From Oceanospirillum sp047518265 (GTDB lineage: Bacteria > Pseudomonadota > Gammaproteobacteria > Pseudomonadales > Halomonadaceae), in NCBI GenBank assembly GCA_047518265.1, contig JAKZRG010000033.1:112686-176685 (forward strand): a stretch of 64,000 nt of DNA, in the 5' to 3' direction. The position numbers were made by a program, and so were the translations under genes. The notes below the pieces were generated by a model that did no database searches, was not told where the DNA came from, and saw nothing but the letters and a program-made list of their open reading frames with translations. Below, in pieces: positions 16,474 through 24,910 of the stretch. Positions within the stretch are counted from its first letter, which is position 1; each line of letters starts with the position of its first letter.

Positions 16474-17217
16474 ATGACTCAGGTGGCTCTTGTAACAGGC
16501 GCAGCTCAGGGATTGGGCAAGGCTATTGCTCAAAGTTTATACCAGGCAGGTTTTGCGGTAGTTGTGACCGATGCGTTTGAAGCAGGTGCACAGGCCACAG
16601 CCAAAGAACTGGATGCTACAGGTGAAAGAACACTGGCGCTTAAGTTGGATGTTTTAAACAAAACAGATTTTGAGTCAGCACTGACTGCCAGTATCGAGCA
16701 TTTCGGTTCGGTTCAGGTTCTGGTGAATAACGCAGCGATGACGCCAACAACCCCTGTGATGGAGATCACTCCAGAAGAGTTTGACAAGGTGATTAGTGTG
16801 AATTTACGTGGCAGCTTTTTTGGTTGTCAGGTATTTGGCACCTACTTCGCGGAGCAAAATTACGGCCGCATTATCAATATGGCCTCTCTGGCAGGTCAGA
16901 ACGGCGGTACCGCTTCTGGTGCTCATTATGCCTCAAGTAAAGGGGCGATTTTGACTATGACCAAAATCTTTGCCCGTCAACTGGCAGACAATGGTGTCAC
17001 GGTTAATGCAGTAGCTCCCGGCCCAATGGATCTGCCTTCGGTACGTGAACTGGTTCCCGCTGAACGTTTGGAACAAATTATCAACGATATGATTCCGGTT
17101 AAAGAGCTGGGTGATGCGGGCTTTGTCGCAGATATGGTGACCAAATTAGCCAGTAAAGATGCGTCATTTGTTACAGGAGCTACCTGGGATATTAACGGCG
17201 GTATCTTTATGCGTTAG
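16474..17217 (+). CDS. iacE: SDR family oxidoreductase IacE
   Basis: Short-chain dehydrogenase of 247 residues. The NAD(P) motif TGAAQGLGKA, NNAAM, a Ser-containing strand IINMASLAG, the catalytic YASSKGA and the late PGPMD segment are all present. In iac pathways IacE follows IacA in converting the first oxidised product to dioxindole-3-acetic acid. A ribosome site (GAGAGAGAAA) precedes the ATG. It sits between the Rieske oxygenase and its reductase, consistent with an iac role. Confidence 0.83.
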   Translation: MTQVALVTGAAQGLGKAIAQSLYQAGFAVVVTDAFEAGAQATAKELDATGERTLALKLDVLNKTDFESALTASIEHFGSVQVLVNNAAMTPTTPVMEITPEEFDKVISVNLRGSFFGCQVFGTYFAEQNYGRIINMASLAGQNGGTASGAHYASSKGAILTMTKIFARQLADNGVTVNAVAPGPMDLPSVRELVPAERLEQIINDMIPVKELGDAGFVADMVTKLASKDASFVTGATWDINGGIFMR

Positions 17218-17330
17218 ACACTATTTCTGACTAGCGCTACCGACCCGTATTTATGGTTAATAGAGTAAGAAAAAGGCCTTAAGACACAAAATAAAAGGCC
17301 GCTTGTGATATGAACAAAAAGGTTAAAAGT

Positions 17331-18299
17331 ATGAATGATGAATTAATGGATGTGGTTATTACCCGTCGTGATGATCAAGCAGAAGGTGTCGCCGTATTTG
17401 AACTGGCGGCGAAACAGGGTGTATTACCGGCCTTTGAAGCGGGTGCGCATATTGATGTGCATATCGCGCCCAATCTGATTCGTCAGTACTCTCTAAGTAA
17501 TTTATTGCAGGGAACTGATACCCAGAGCAGTAATATTTATCGCTTAGGCATTTTAAATGACCCGCAATCACGGGGTGGTTCGAAGGCCGTTCATGAAGAG
17601 TTTCAGGAAGGTACGGAGCTGAAAATCAGTGCACCCCGAAACCACTTTCCTCTAGAAGCATCTGCCCAGCACAGCATATTGGTAGGTGGCGGTATTGGTA
17701 TTACACCTATGTTGGCTATGGCCTATAGCCTGAAAGCGCAAGGTAAATCTTTTGAGCTGCATTACTGTTGTCGCAGTTCCAGTAGTGCGGCCTTTTTAAC
17801 CGAGTTAGCAGAAAACTTTGCTGAGCAAACCCATCTGCATTTTGATGATAAGCCTGAAGCTCAGCGTTTCTCTCCCAATAATGTTTTTGAACCTCATCAT
17901 CCCGGTACGCATATCTATGTCTGTGGCCCATCAGGCTTTATGGATTGGGTGATTTCCTGTGCCGCTTATGCGGGTTATCCAGAATCTGATGTGCATTTTG
18001 AATATTTCAATGCGGATGTGGATACCTCTGGTGATGCCTTTGAAGTGGTCGCGGTCCAAAGTGGTGTAACGGTACAAGTACAAGATGGCCAAACCATTGC
18101 CGATGCATTGTCGACGGCCGGTATTAAGATCGATGTCTCCTGTGAGCAAGGGGTTTGTGGTACCTGCCTGTGCGATGTTTTGGAAGGTACGCCGGATCAT
18201 AAGGATCACTTTCTAACGGAAGATGAGAAGGATGATAACGACCAGATTGTAATCTGCTGCTCACGGGCAAAAGATCAGCGTCTGGTTTTGGATATATAA
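17331..18299 (+). CDS. iacF: Oxygenase reductase IacF (FMN/FAD, NAD and 2Fe-2S domains)
   Basis: Electron-transfer protein of the phthalate dioxygenase reductase type, about 322 residues. Domains in order are a flavin domain (RQYSLSN), an NAD-binding domain (GGGIGITPMLAMA, then YVCGPSGFM) and a C-terminal plant-type ferredoxin with CEQGVCGTC and a final CC. It passes electrons from NADH to the Rieske oxygenase IacCD. ATG 17331 is preferred over 17310 because AAAAAGG is about 8 bases upstream. Confidence 0.87.
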   Translation: MNDELMDVVITRRDDQAEGVAVFELAAKQGVLPAFEAGAHIDVHIAPNLIRQYSLSNLLQGTDTQSSNIYRLGILNDPQSRGGSKAVHEEFQEGTELKISAPRNHFPLEASAQHSILVGGGIGITPMLAMAYSLKAQGKSFELHYCCRSSSSAAFLTELAENFAEQTHLHFDDKPEAQRFSPNNVFEPHHPGTHIYVCGPSGFMDWVISCAAYAGYPESDVHFEYFNADVDTSGDAFEVVAVQSGVTVQVQDGQTIADALSTAGIKIDVSCEQGVCGTCLCDVLEGTPDHKDHFLTEDEKDDNDQIVICCSRAKDQRLVLDI

Positions 18300-18568
18300 C
18301 GATTAAGGGGTAATAGGGAACAGAGTTAGAAGACAGCAGAGCTAAGGAATGGGTCTGCCAAGAGAGTACAGAGTAAACACAACGCAACAAATAAAAAGCA
18401 AAAACAAGAAGTAAAAATCGTTCAAAAAGAAATCTGATTTTTATGTTGAACACCGACAAACCTGATGTCTGTGTCGGTCAAAACATCAAATGGTAAATAA
18501 CAATAAATTGACGTTAAGCAATCGGGTTAACGGCCCATTTAAAAACGTCTGAATACCAGGAGAAAAAC
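18300..18568. other. Intergenic region before the TRAP operon
   Basis: A gap of 269 bases without a gene. It contains a hairpin with arms ACCGACA (18452-18458) and TGTCGGT (18472-18478), possibly the end of the iacEF transcript, and presumably a promoter for the TRAP genes. Confidence 0.35.
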
Positions 18569-19591
18569 ATGAAAAAGATCTTTAAAGTTGTCGCTGCAAG
18601 TGTTGTTTTAGCTACAGGTCTGAGTAGTACAGCTTCCGCTGCTACCAAGCTGACCCTATCGTCTTGGTTGCCACCGACTCATCCCGTAGTCACCGATATG
18701 ATTGTGCCTTGGACCGAAAAGGTAAAAGAGGCCACTGATGGCAGAGTAACCATTAAGATTCTGGCTAAAGGTCTAGGGCACCCTAAAGTACATTATGATA
18801 TCGCTCGGGATGGCTTAGCGGATATTACCTACAGTGTGCACGGTTATACGCCGGGTCGTTTTGTCATGACCAAGGCCGTTGAATTCCCCTTTGGTGGTGA
18901 CAGTGCAGAGGCCTTATCCGTTGCTTATTGGCGTATCCACCAGAAATACTTATCCAAAGCCAAAGAGCATAAAGACACCCAGTTGCTCAGTCTGTTTACC
19001 CATGGCCCAGGCCTGATTCATAACAGTAAAAAACCGGTTAAAACCCTAGACGATCTGTCCGGTATGAAGATGCGTGTGGGAGGTGGTGTTGTTAATGATG
19101 TCGCCAGTTCTTTGAATGCTGTTCCTCTATTAAAACCTGCATCAAAAAGTTATGAACTGCTTTCCCATGGTGTGGCTGACGGTACGTTACTGCCGATGGA
19201 ATCGGTGATGGGTTTTAAAATCCAGAATCTGGTTAAAAATACCACGGTTGTTCCTGGTGGCCTGTACAACATCAGCTTTTTCTTAGTGATGAATAAAGAT
19301 CGCTTCCGTGATCTATCAAAAGCGGATCAGCAAGCCATTATGAGTGTATCCGGTGAATCCTTTGCTCAAATGGCCGGGCAAGCTTGGGATAACGCTGATA
19401 AAGCGGCTTTAACCGCACTAAAAGCCAACGGTAACGATATATCGACTGCCAGTGATGCCTTTATTGCTTCTGTGAAGGAACGTACTTCCTCTTTAGAAGG
19501 AAAGTGGATCAAGCAAGCGAGTAAGAAAGGGGTTGATGGTAAAGCGGCATTAGCAGAACTGCGCCAAATTACCGCGAACTACGCTCAATAA
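18569..19591 (+). CDS. dctP: TRAP transporter periplasmic substrate-binding protein DctP
   Basis: Periplasmic binding protein of 340 residues with a Sec signal peptide (MKKIFKVVAASVVLATGLSSTASA). The DctP features are the N-terminal TKLTLSSWLPPTHP strand and the LSGMKMRVGGG segment, whose Arg normally pairs with the ligand carboxylate. Set between iac and catechol genes, it probably captures IAA or another aromatic acid. It is the first gene of a three-gene TRAP set and has an AGGAG ribosome site. Confidence 0.87.
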   Translation: MKKIFKVVAASVVLATGLSSTASAATKLTLSSWLPPTHPVVTDMIVPWTEKVKEATDGRVTIKILAKGLGHPKVHYDIARDGLADITYSVHGYTPGRFVMTKAVEFPFGGDSAEALSVAYWRIHQKYLSKAKEHKDTQLLSLFTHGPGLIHNSKKPVKTLDDLSGMKMRVGGGVVNDVASSLNAVPLLKPASKSYELLSHGVADGTLLPMESVMGFKIQNLVKNTTVVPGGLYNISFFLVMNKDRFRDLSKADQQAIMSVSGESFAQMAGQAWDNADKAALTALKANGNDISTASDAFIASVKERTSSLEGKWIKQASKKGVDGKAALAELRQITANYAQ

Positions 19592-19707
19592 CGTTTTGTA
19601 TCTTATATAGGGTTTAGGTCCGAGCTTGTAAGTGTCTACTCGTGTTAGGGCTTTGGATCTAAATCGCTTCTACAGATGACAAGTTATAGATTACAAAAGG
19701 TCGGTTT

Positions 19708-20265
19708 ATGAGTGTTTTAACACCCTTATTAGCGTCGTTATTTACTGCGAAGTGGTGGATAGATGCGCTTGAGTTTCTTTTTGAGCGTGTTTTGGCTTAC
19801 ACCGCAGCGGTCGTGATGTTTGTCATGATGGCGGTCACCCTGGTCGATGTTGTTGGACGGGATTTGTTTTCAGCACCACTGCCCGGCGGTTTTGAGATTA
19901 CGGAACTGTTATTGGCATCCGTTATTTTTTTGGGCTTACCCATGGTTACTGCCGAAGGGGCTCACGTAGATGTAGATCTACTGGATTCACGTATACCTGA
20001 GTTTCTTAAACCGTTGCAAAACTTACTGGTTAGTTTACTTAATATTGCGGCTTATTCTGTGCTGTCTTGGATGTTGTGGCGATATGCATTTCGTACTTAC
20101 GGTTATGAGGATACGACAGCAATTCTGCAGATCCCCTATGCAGGCTTGGTATTTTTAATGGCTGTTTGTTGCTCTTTATCGACGATCGCTTTGGTTTTTA
20201 TGCTGATTTTTAAACGCAATAAACGATTGTTTATCCAAGGGAACAAAGAAGAGGTAGAGCTGTAA
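19708..20265 (+). CDS. dctQ: TRAP transporter small permease DctQ
   Basis: Small integral membrane subunit of 185 residues with four hydrophobic helices, the normal DctQ pattern. Helix 1 (AAVVMFVMMAVTLVDVVGRDLF) and the following PGGFEITELLLASVIFLGLPMV are typical. It forms a complex with DctM and couples to DctP for sodium-driven uptake. Its stop overlaps the DctM start (TAATG), showing translational coupling. Confidence 0.87.
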   Translation: MSVLTPLLASLFTAKWWIDALEFLFERVLAYTAAVVMFVMMAVTLVDVVGRDLFSAPLPGGFEITELLLASVIFLGLPMVTAEGAHVDVDLLDSRIPEFLKPLQNLLVSLLNIAAYSVLSWMLWRYAFRTYGYEDTTAILQIPYAGLVFLMAVCCSLSTIALVFMLIFKRNKRLFIQGNKEEVEL

Positions 20266-21581
20266 TGGAAATCAGTTTGATCGGTTTTGTTGCTTTGTTG
20301 ACTCTAATCTTTCTTCGTGTGCCTTTAGGTGTCGCTATGGGCACTGTGGGTGTCGTAGGTGTTGCCTATGTGCAGTTGATTGAGTTTGAAAATCCACGGG
20401 GGTGGGGTGCTGCTTTTAATATGGTGTCTCAGGTGGCTTTTGAAACAGGTTTGTCCTACAGCTTGTCCGTTGTGCCACTGTTTATTTTGATGGGTAATTT
20501 TATTACCTCTGCGGGTTTGTCTTCTGAGCTATATCGGGCTTCCAATGCTTTTTTGGGGCACTTTAAAGGCGGTTTAGCCTTGGCGACTGTAGTGTCTTGC
20601 GGTGCTTTTTCTGCTGTATGTGGCAGTTCTATGGCCACTGCAGCCACTATGTCTAAAGTCGCGATGCCTTCTATGCGTAAGTACAACTACTCGGATGGAT
20701 TAGCCAGTGGTTCTATCGCTGCCGGTGGCACCTTAGGTATTTTGATACCACCCAGTGTAATTCTGGTGATCTACGGCATTATGACGGAAACCGACATTGG
20801 CATGTTGTTTATTGCCGGTCTGCTACCAGGTTTTCTGGGTATCGTGTTGTATATGGCTGCAGTCACAGTGACCGTGCATCTAAAACCAGAAGCAGGTCCC
20901 GCGGCAGAGCGTCAGGGGTGGGGAGAGCGCATTGCTGCTTTTAAGCAGGTATGGGTGATCTGTCTTCTATTTACTGTGGTTATGGGCGGTATCTATAGCG
21001 GTATTTTTACACCGACGGAAGCGGCGGGTATTGGTGCCTCCGGTGCTTTTTTTATCGCGCTGATACGTCGCAAGCTGACAATGAAAAGTCTGACGCTGAC
21101 CTTAGTCAGTGCGGTCAGAACCACCTCGATGCTGTTCTTTCTGGTAATCGGTGCGGTCATGTTTTCCAACTTTATCAACCTAGCCGGTATGCCTGATGCT
21201 CTACGAGATATGGTGTTGGCCATGGATCTCAGTCCCGTTTATGTGATTCTGGCTATTATTGGTATCTATGTCTTATTAGGTTGTGTACTGGAAAGTATGT
21301 CCATGATCCTGTTAACGGTGCCGGTTTTTTATCCGTTGGTGCAGGCCATGGGTTTTGATCTGATCTGGTTCGGCATTTTAGTGGTGGTAGTTACCGAGAT
21401 TAGTTTGATTACACCACCTGTTGGATTGAATGTCTTTGTACTAAAAACCGTACTACCGGATGTGAAATTATCCACTATTTTCCGGGGTGTCACCCCTTTC
21501 TGGATCGCTGATATTGTGCGTCTGATTCTGATCGCAACAATTCCCGCTATCTCTCTTGCACTGCCCCATATGGTGAGTTGA
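20265..21581 (+). CDS. dctM: TRAP transporter large permease DctM
   Basis: Large membrane subunit of 438 residues with about twelve hydrophobic helices, the expected DctM size. It contains typical loops: SVVPLFILMGNFITSAG near residue 70, FSAVCGSSMATAATM and the GGTLGILIPPSV segment. It carries out sodium-coupled transport of the ligand delivered by DctP. No IAA transporter of the MFS type is seen in the cluster, so this system is the best candidate for uptake. Confidence 0.9.
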   Translation: MEISLIGFVALLTLIFLRVPLGVAMGTVGVVGVAYVQLIEFENPRGWGAAFNMVSQVAFETGLSYSLSVVPLFILMGNFITSAGLSSELYRASNAFLGHFKGGLALATVVSCGAFSAVCGSSMATAATMSKVAMPSMRKYNYSDGLASGSIAAGGTLGILIPPSVILVIYGIMTETDIGMLFIAGLLPGFLGIVLYMAAVTVTVHLKPEAGPAAERQGWGERIAAFKQVWVICLLFTVVMGGIYSGIFTPTEAAGIGASGAFFIALIRRKLTMKSLTLTLVSAVRTTSMLFFLVIGAVMFSNFINLAGMPDALRDMVLAMDLSPVYVILAIIGIYVLLGCVLESMSMILLTVPVFYPLVQAMGFDLIWFGILVVVVTEISLITPPVGLNVFVLKTVLPDVKLSTIFRGVTPFWIADIVRLILIATIPAISLALPHMVS

Positions 21582-21659
21582 TGAAATATCAATTATTTGA
21601 AAGCCAGCATCCTAAAAAAGTCAGGCGAAGATGATGCTTTGACATCAACTGAGACTAGA

Positions 21660-21710
21660 CCCGTTACCAGTCTCTGGCTGGTAACGGGGAGATCCTGGAA
21701 TAAGGATCTC
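21660..21710. repeat. Two tandem perfect hairpins after dctM
   Basis: The first hairpin is CCCGTTACCAG / CTGGTAACGGG (21660-21670, 21678-21688; 7-base loop). The second follows at once: GAGATCCT / AGGATCTC (21689-21696, 21703-21710). Neither has a strong T-run. They may protect or process mRNA between the transporter and ring-cleavage genes. Confidence 0.6.
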
Positions 21711-21758
21711 TGACTAGGATCTTTGAACCCCAAAGACCCCTTTCTTAAGAAGAGAGCT

Positions 21759-22061
21759 ATGAATAGTACTTTGAAGGTTCACCAAATTATGGTGAACAAT
21801 CGAAATACCGGATTTCTGTGCCCGGAAAACAAGAGTTTGCTATTAGGCATGGAGCAAAACGCAGCTAAATGCATTGATGTGGGTTGCCGAGGAGGAGGTT
21901 GCGGTGTCTGCAAAATTCGCATTATTTCAGGGGAATTTGACTGCAAAGTCATGAGTAAAGCGCAGGTTTCGGAACAAGAGCAACAAGCAGGGTATGCCCT
22001 AGCATGTCGGGTATTACCCCGTAGTGAGATGGTGATCGAGGCCTCTCCCCATAAGAAGTGA
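21759..22061 (+). CDS. xylT: XylT/DmpQ-like 2Fe-2S ferredoxin
   Basis: Small plant-type ferredoxin of 100 residues. The cluster ligands are C43, C48, C51 and C83 (VGCRGGGCGVCKIRI and ACRVLP). Proteins of this type sit directly before catechol 2,3-dioxygenase genes and re-reduce the ferric iron of that enzyme after inactivation, as XylT does. Here too the dioxygenase is the next gene. ATG 21759 is preferred over a TTG at 21723 because of AAGAAGAGAG just upstream. Confidence 0.85.
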   Translation: MNSTLKVHQIMVNNRNTGFLCPENKSLLLGMEQNAAKCIDVGCRGGGCGVCKIRIISGEFDCKVMSKAQVSEQEQQAGYALACRVLPRSEMVIEASPHKK

Positions 22062-22154
22062 ACCACCCAGCGGCATTAGTAAAAACAGTGCCTATAGAAG
22101 AATTAACACACGTTCGAGCAAGACGTTAATAAAAACAATAGTGAGGACAGAACA

Positions 22155-23078
22155 ATGAGAAAAGGTGTAATGCGTCCGGGTCATGTGCAAATCCGGGTAT
22201 TAGATATTGAAGAAGCGCTGAAACATTACCGTGATCTGTTGGGCTTGATTGAAATGGATCGTGATGACCAAGGCCGGGTTTACCTTAAAGGCTGGACTGA
22301 GGTAGATAAGTTCTCTGTAGTTCTACGTCAGGCAGATGCACCGGGAATGGATTTTATGGGCTTTAAAGTACTGAATGAAGAGGTGCTGGCAGGTTTAGAG
22401 CAGTCTCTTAAGGACTATGGCCTAAACGTTGAGAAAATCCCTGCGGATGAACTGAACAGCTGTGGTCGTCGTGTGCGTTTTACTGCGCCATCGGGCCATG
22501 ATTTCGAGCTGTATGCAGAGAAAGAGCAAACCGGTAAATGGGGCTTGGAAAAGGTCAACCCTGAAGCTTGGCCTCTTGATCTGAAAGGCATGAAGGCCAC
22601 TCGATTCGATCACTGCCTGCTATACGGTACTGATATTAAAGCCACTTATGCACTGTTTCGTGATGTTCTAGGTTTTGATCTGGCGGAACAAGTGGTTGAT
22701 CCAGAGGGTAATCAGGCTGCTGTATTTTTAACGGCCAGTATGAAAGCACATGATGTGGCCTTTATCGAATGTCCAGAGCCGGGCAAGTTCCACCATGCAT
22801 CCTTCTTCTTAGAAACTTGGGAAGATGTTTTGCGGGCGGCAGATCTGATCTCTATGACCGATACATCTCTGGATATTGGCCCAACCCGTCATGGTTTAAC
22901 TCATGGCAAAACGATTTATTTCTTTGATCCTTCCGGAAATCGAACGGAAGTGTTCTGTGGTGGGGATTATCACTACCCGGATCATGAGCCTGTGACTTGG
23001 AAGGCGGAGGATCTGGGTAAAGCGATCTTCTATCACGACCGAGTGCTTAATGAGCGCTTCTTATCCGTTTTAACCTAA
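22155..23078 (+). CDS. xylE: Catechol 2,3-dioxygenase (extradiol)
   Basis: Extradiol dioxygenase of the XylE/DmpB family, 307 residues, which opens catechol to 2-hydroxymuconic semialdehyde. The iron ligands fall at His153 (RFDHCLLYG), His214 (KFHHASFF) and Glu265 (NRTEVFCGG), the same positions as in XylE. Two vicinal-oxygen-chelate domains are present (N-terminal from VQIRVLDIEEALKHY). It lies behind an XylT-like ferredoxin. Catechol is the known product of the iac pathway, so this enzyme continues IAA breakdown. A GAGGACAG ribosome site precedes the ATG. Confidence 0.93.
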   Translation: MRKGVMRPGHVQIRVLDIEEALKHYRDLLGLIEMDRDDQGRVYLKGWTEVDKFSVVLRQADAPGMDFMGFKVLNEEVLAGLEQSLKDYGLNVEKIPADELNSCGRRVRFTAPSGHDFELYAEKEQTGKWGLEKVNPEAWPLDLKGMKATRFDHCLLYGTDIKATYALFRDVLGFDLAEQVVDPEGNQAAVFLTASMKAHDVAFIECPEPGKFHHASFFLETWEDVLRAADLISMTDTSLDIGPTRHGLTHGKTIYFFDPSGNRTEVFCGGDYHYPDHEPVTWKAEDLGKAIFYHDRVLNERFLSVLT

Positions 23079-23104
23079 TTCAATGAATACCAAGTAAAAA
23101 TAAT

Positions 23105-23253
23105 GGGTGCCCTGTAGTTAATGACTGTAGTTAATGACTGTAGTTATTGTCCAGCAATCACTGCTAGCTGTAGTTATCAATGATCATCTGCGATTTATTT
23201 CCCATGGGAAATACTGATATGTAGCTGACAGGCAGCTGACAGGCAGGGCACCC
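23105..23253. repeat. Inverted-repeat-bounded non-coding element
   Basis: The ends are GGGTGCCCTG (23105-23114) and its exact complement CAGGGCACCC (23244-23253). Inside are two and a half copies of CTGTAGTTAATGA (from 23112), two copies of AGCTGACAGGC (23223-23244) and the 16-bp palindrome ATTTCCCATGGGAAAT (23197-23212). It looks like a MITE-like or complex REP element. Confidence 0.6.
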
Positions 23254-23281
23254 AATAAAGAGTTAAAAGTCTGTTCTCTCG

Positions 23282-23302
23282 TTCCCACGCTCTGCGTGGG
23301 AA
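23282..23302. repeat. REP-type hairpin TTCCCACGC-TCT-GCGTGGGAA
   Basis: A perfect 9-bp stem with a TCT loop. Sequences of the form GTTCCCACGCTCTGCGTGGGAAC are familiar dispersed hairpins in gammaproteobacterial intergenic DNA. Only this copy is seen here. Confidence 0.65.
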
Positions 23303-23397
23303 TGTAGGGGGATAAATGAAATACGTGCATATCTCACAATTTTTAAAGCACCAATATTCAAACACTGCATGTTAGATGCCCATACTGCTGAGGCGTA

Positions 23398-24861
23398 ATG
23401 ATGAAAGAGTTTAAAAACTTTATTAATGGAGAGTTTGTTACTGCTAGCAGCGGTAAAACTTTTGATAATTTTAATCCTGTAGACAATAGCCTGATTGGTA
23501 AAGTCCATGAGGCGGGTCAGCCGGAAGTGGCTGCGGCTGTAGCAGCAGCAAAAGCTGCCATGGCAGGACCGTGGGGGAAAATGACCCAAGCGGAGCGTAT
23601 TAAGTTACTGGATAAAGTGGCGGATCGTATTAACGCCCGTTTTGATGAGTTTTTAAAAGCTGAATGCCAAGACACTGGCAAGCCGGAAAAAATAGCTTCT
23701 CATATTGATATCCCTCGTGGTGCGGCCAATTTTAAGGCTTTCTCTGAGACGCTAGCGAACCATCCGACAGAAGCTTTTAAGTTGGATACACCAGACGGCA
23801 CTGGCGCTCTAAATTATGGCCATCGCAGCCCTAAAGGGGTGATTGCGGTGATCAGCCCCTGGAACTTACCTCTGCTGCTCATGACCTGGAAAGTAGGGCC
23901 AGCGTTAGCTTGTGGTAATACCGTCGTCGTAAAACCTTCGGAAGAAACCCCAGCCACGGCCACCTTACTAGGTGAGGTAATGAATGAGTGTGGTGTACCT
24001 GCGGGGGTCTATAACGTAGTACACGGTTTTGGCCCTGACTCAGCAGGAGCTTACCTGACAGAACACCCTGATGTGGATGCGATTACTTTTACCGGTGAAA
24101 CAAAAACTGGCGAAGTGATTATGCGTGCCGCATCTGTAGGCCTTCGCAATATTTCTTTGGAATGTGGTGGTAAAAACCCCGGTATTGTTTTTGCAGATTG
24201 TGATCTGGATAAAGCCATTGAAGGCACCATGCGTTCGGCATTTGTGAATTGTGGTCAGGTTTGTTTGGGTACCGAACGGGTTTATGTAGAACGTCCTATT
24301 TATGATGCCTTTGTTCAACGTTTAAAAGAAGGTGTTGAGCAGCTAAAACTGGGTCGTCCAGAAGATGCCAGTGTGGATTTTGGTCCGCTGGTCAGTCAGG
24401 AACATAAAGAGAAAGTCCTGTCTTATTACCGTCTTGCCGTAGAAGAAGGTGCCACTGTTGTGATTGGTGGTGGTACGCCTGATATGCCGGATGATCTTAA
24501 AGCCGGTGCCTGGGTTGAACCTACCATTTGGACGGATCTACCGGATGACGCCCGAGTGGTTAATGAAGAGATCTTTGGCCCTTGTTGCCATATTCGCCCG
24601 TTTGATACGGAAGAGGAAGTTATCGCTTTAGCTAATGATACCCGTTATGGCCTATCCGCCACTATCTGGACTGAAAATGTCACCCGCGCCAGCCGTGTGG
24701 GCGAAGCCATGGATGTGGGGATCTGCTGGGTTAATAGCTGGTTCTTGCGTGATCTACGTACCGCCTTTGGTGGCGCGAAAGAATCTGGTATCGGTCGGGA
24801 AGGAGGTGTACACGGCCTAGAGTTTTATACCGAGCTGAAAAATATCTGTATCAAGCTGTGA
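23398..24861 (+). CDS. dmpC: 2-hydroxymuconic semialdehyde dehydrogenase
   Basis: Aldehyde dehydrogenase of 487 residues, the DmpC/XylG size. Conserved parts are SPWNLPLLLMTWK, FTGETKTGEVI, the Glu in LECGGKNPG, the nucleophilic Cys in NCGQVCLGTE and the late EEIFGP. It oxidises the ring-cleavage product with NAD to 2-hydroxymuconate (4-oxalocrotonate). It follows the catechol dioxygenase, separated by about 320 bases that hold the two repeats described here. Start codons at 23398 and 23401 are adjacent. Confidence 0.88.
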   Translation: MMKEFKNFINGEFVTASSGKTFDNFNPVDNSLIGKVHEAGQPEVAAAVAAAKAAMAGPWGKMTQAERIKLLDKVADRINARFDEFLKAECQDTGKPEKIASHIDIPRGAANFKAFSETLANHPTEAFKLDTPDGTGALNYGHRSPKGVIAVISPWNLPLLLMTWKVGPALACGNTVVVKPSEETPATATLLGEVMNECGVPAGVYNVVHGFGPDSAGAYLTEHPDVDAITFTGETKTGEVIMRAASVGLRNISLECGGKNPGIVFADCDLDKAIEGTMRSAFVNCGQVCLGTERVYVERPIYDAFVQRLKEGVEQLKLGRPEDASVDFGPLVSQEHKEKVLSYYRLAVEEGATVVIGGGTPDMPDDLKAGAWVEPTIWTDLPDDARVVNEEIFGPCCHIRPFDTEEEVIALANDTRYGLSATIWTENVTRASRVGEAMDVGICWVNSWFLRDLRTAFGGAKESGIGREGGVHGLEFYTELKNICIKL

Positions 24862-24910
24862 TGCCGCAGAACTCAATCACTAAATAATAGGTTTTATAAA
24901 GGATAGTAAT

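Noticed and set aside
18569..21581. TRAP genes as a general C4-dicarboxylate system
   Set aside because: Possible by family, but placement between iac and catechol genes makes an aromatic-acid role more likely, so it was kept as an inference rather than a C4 label.
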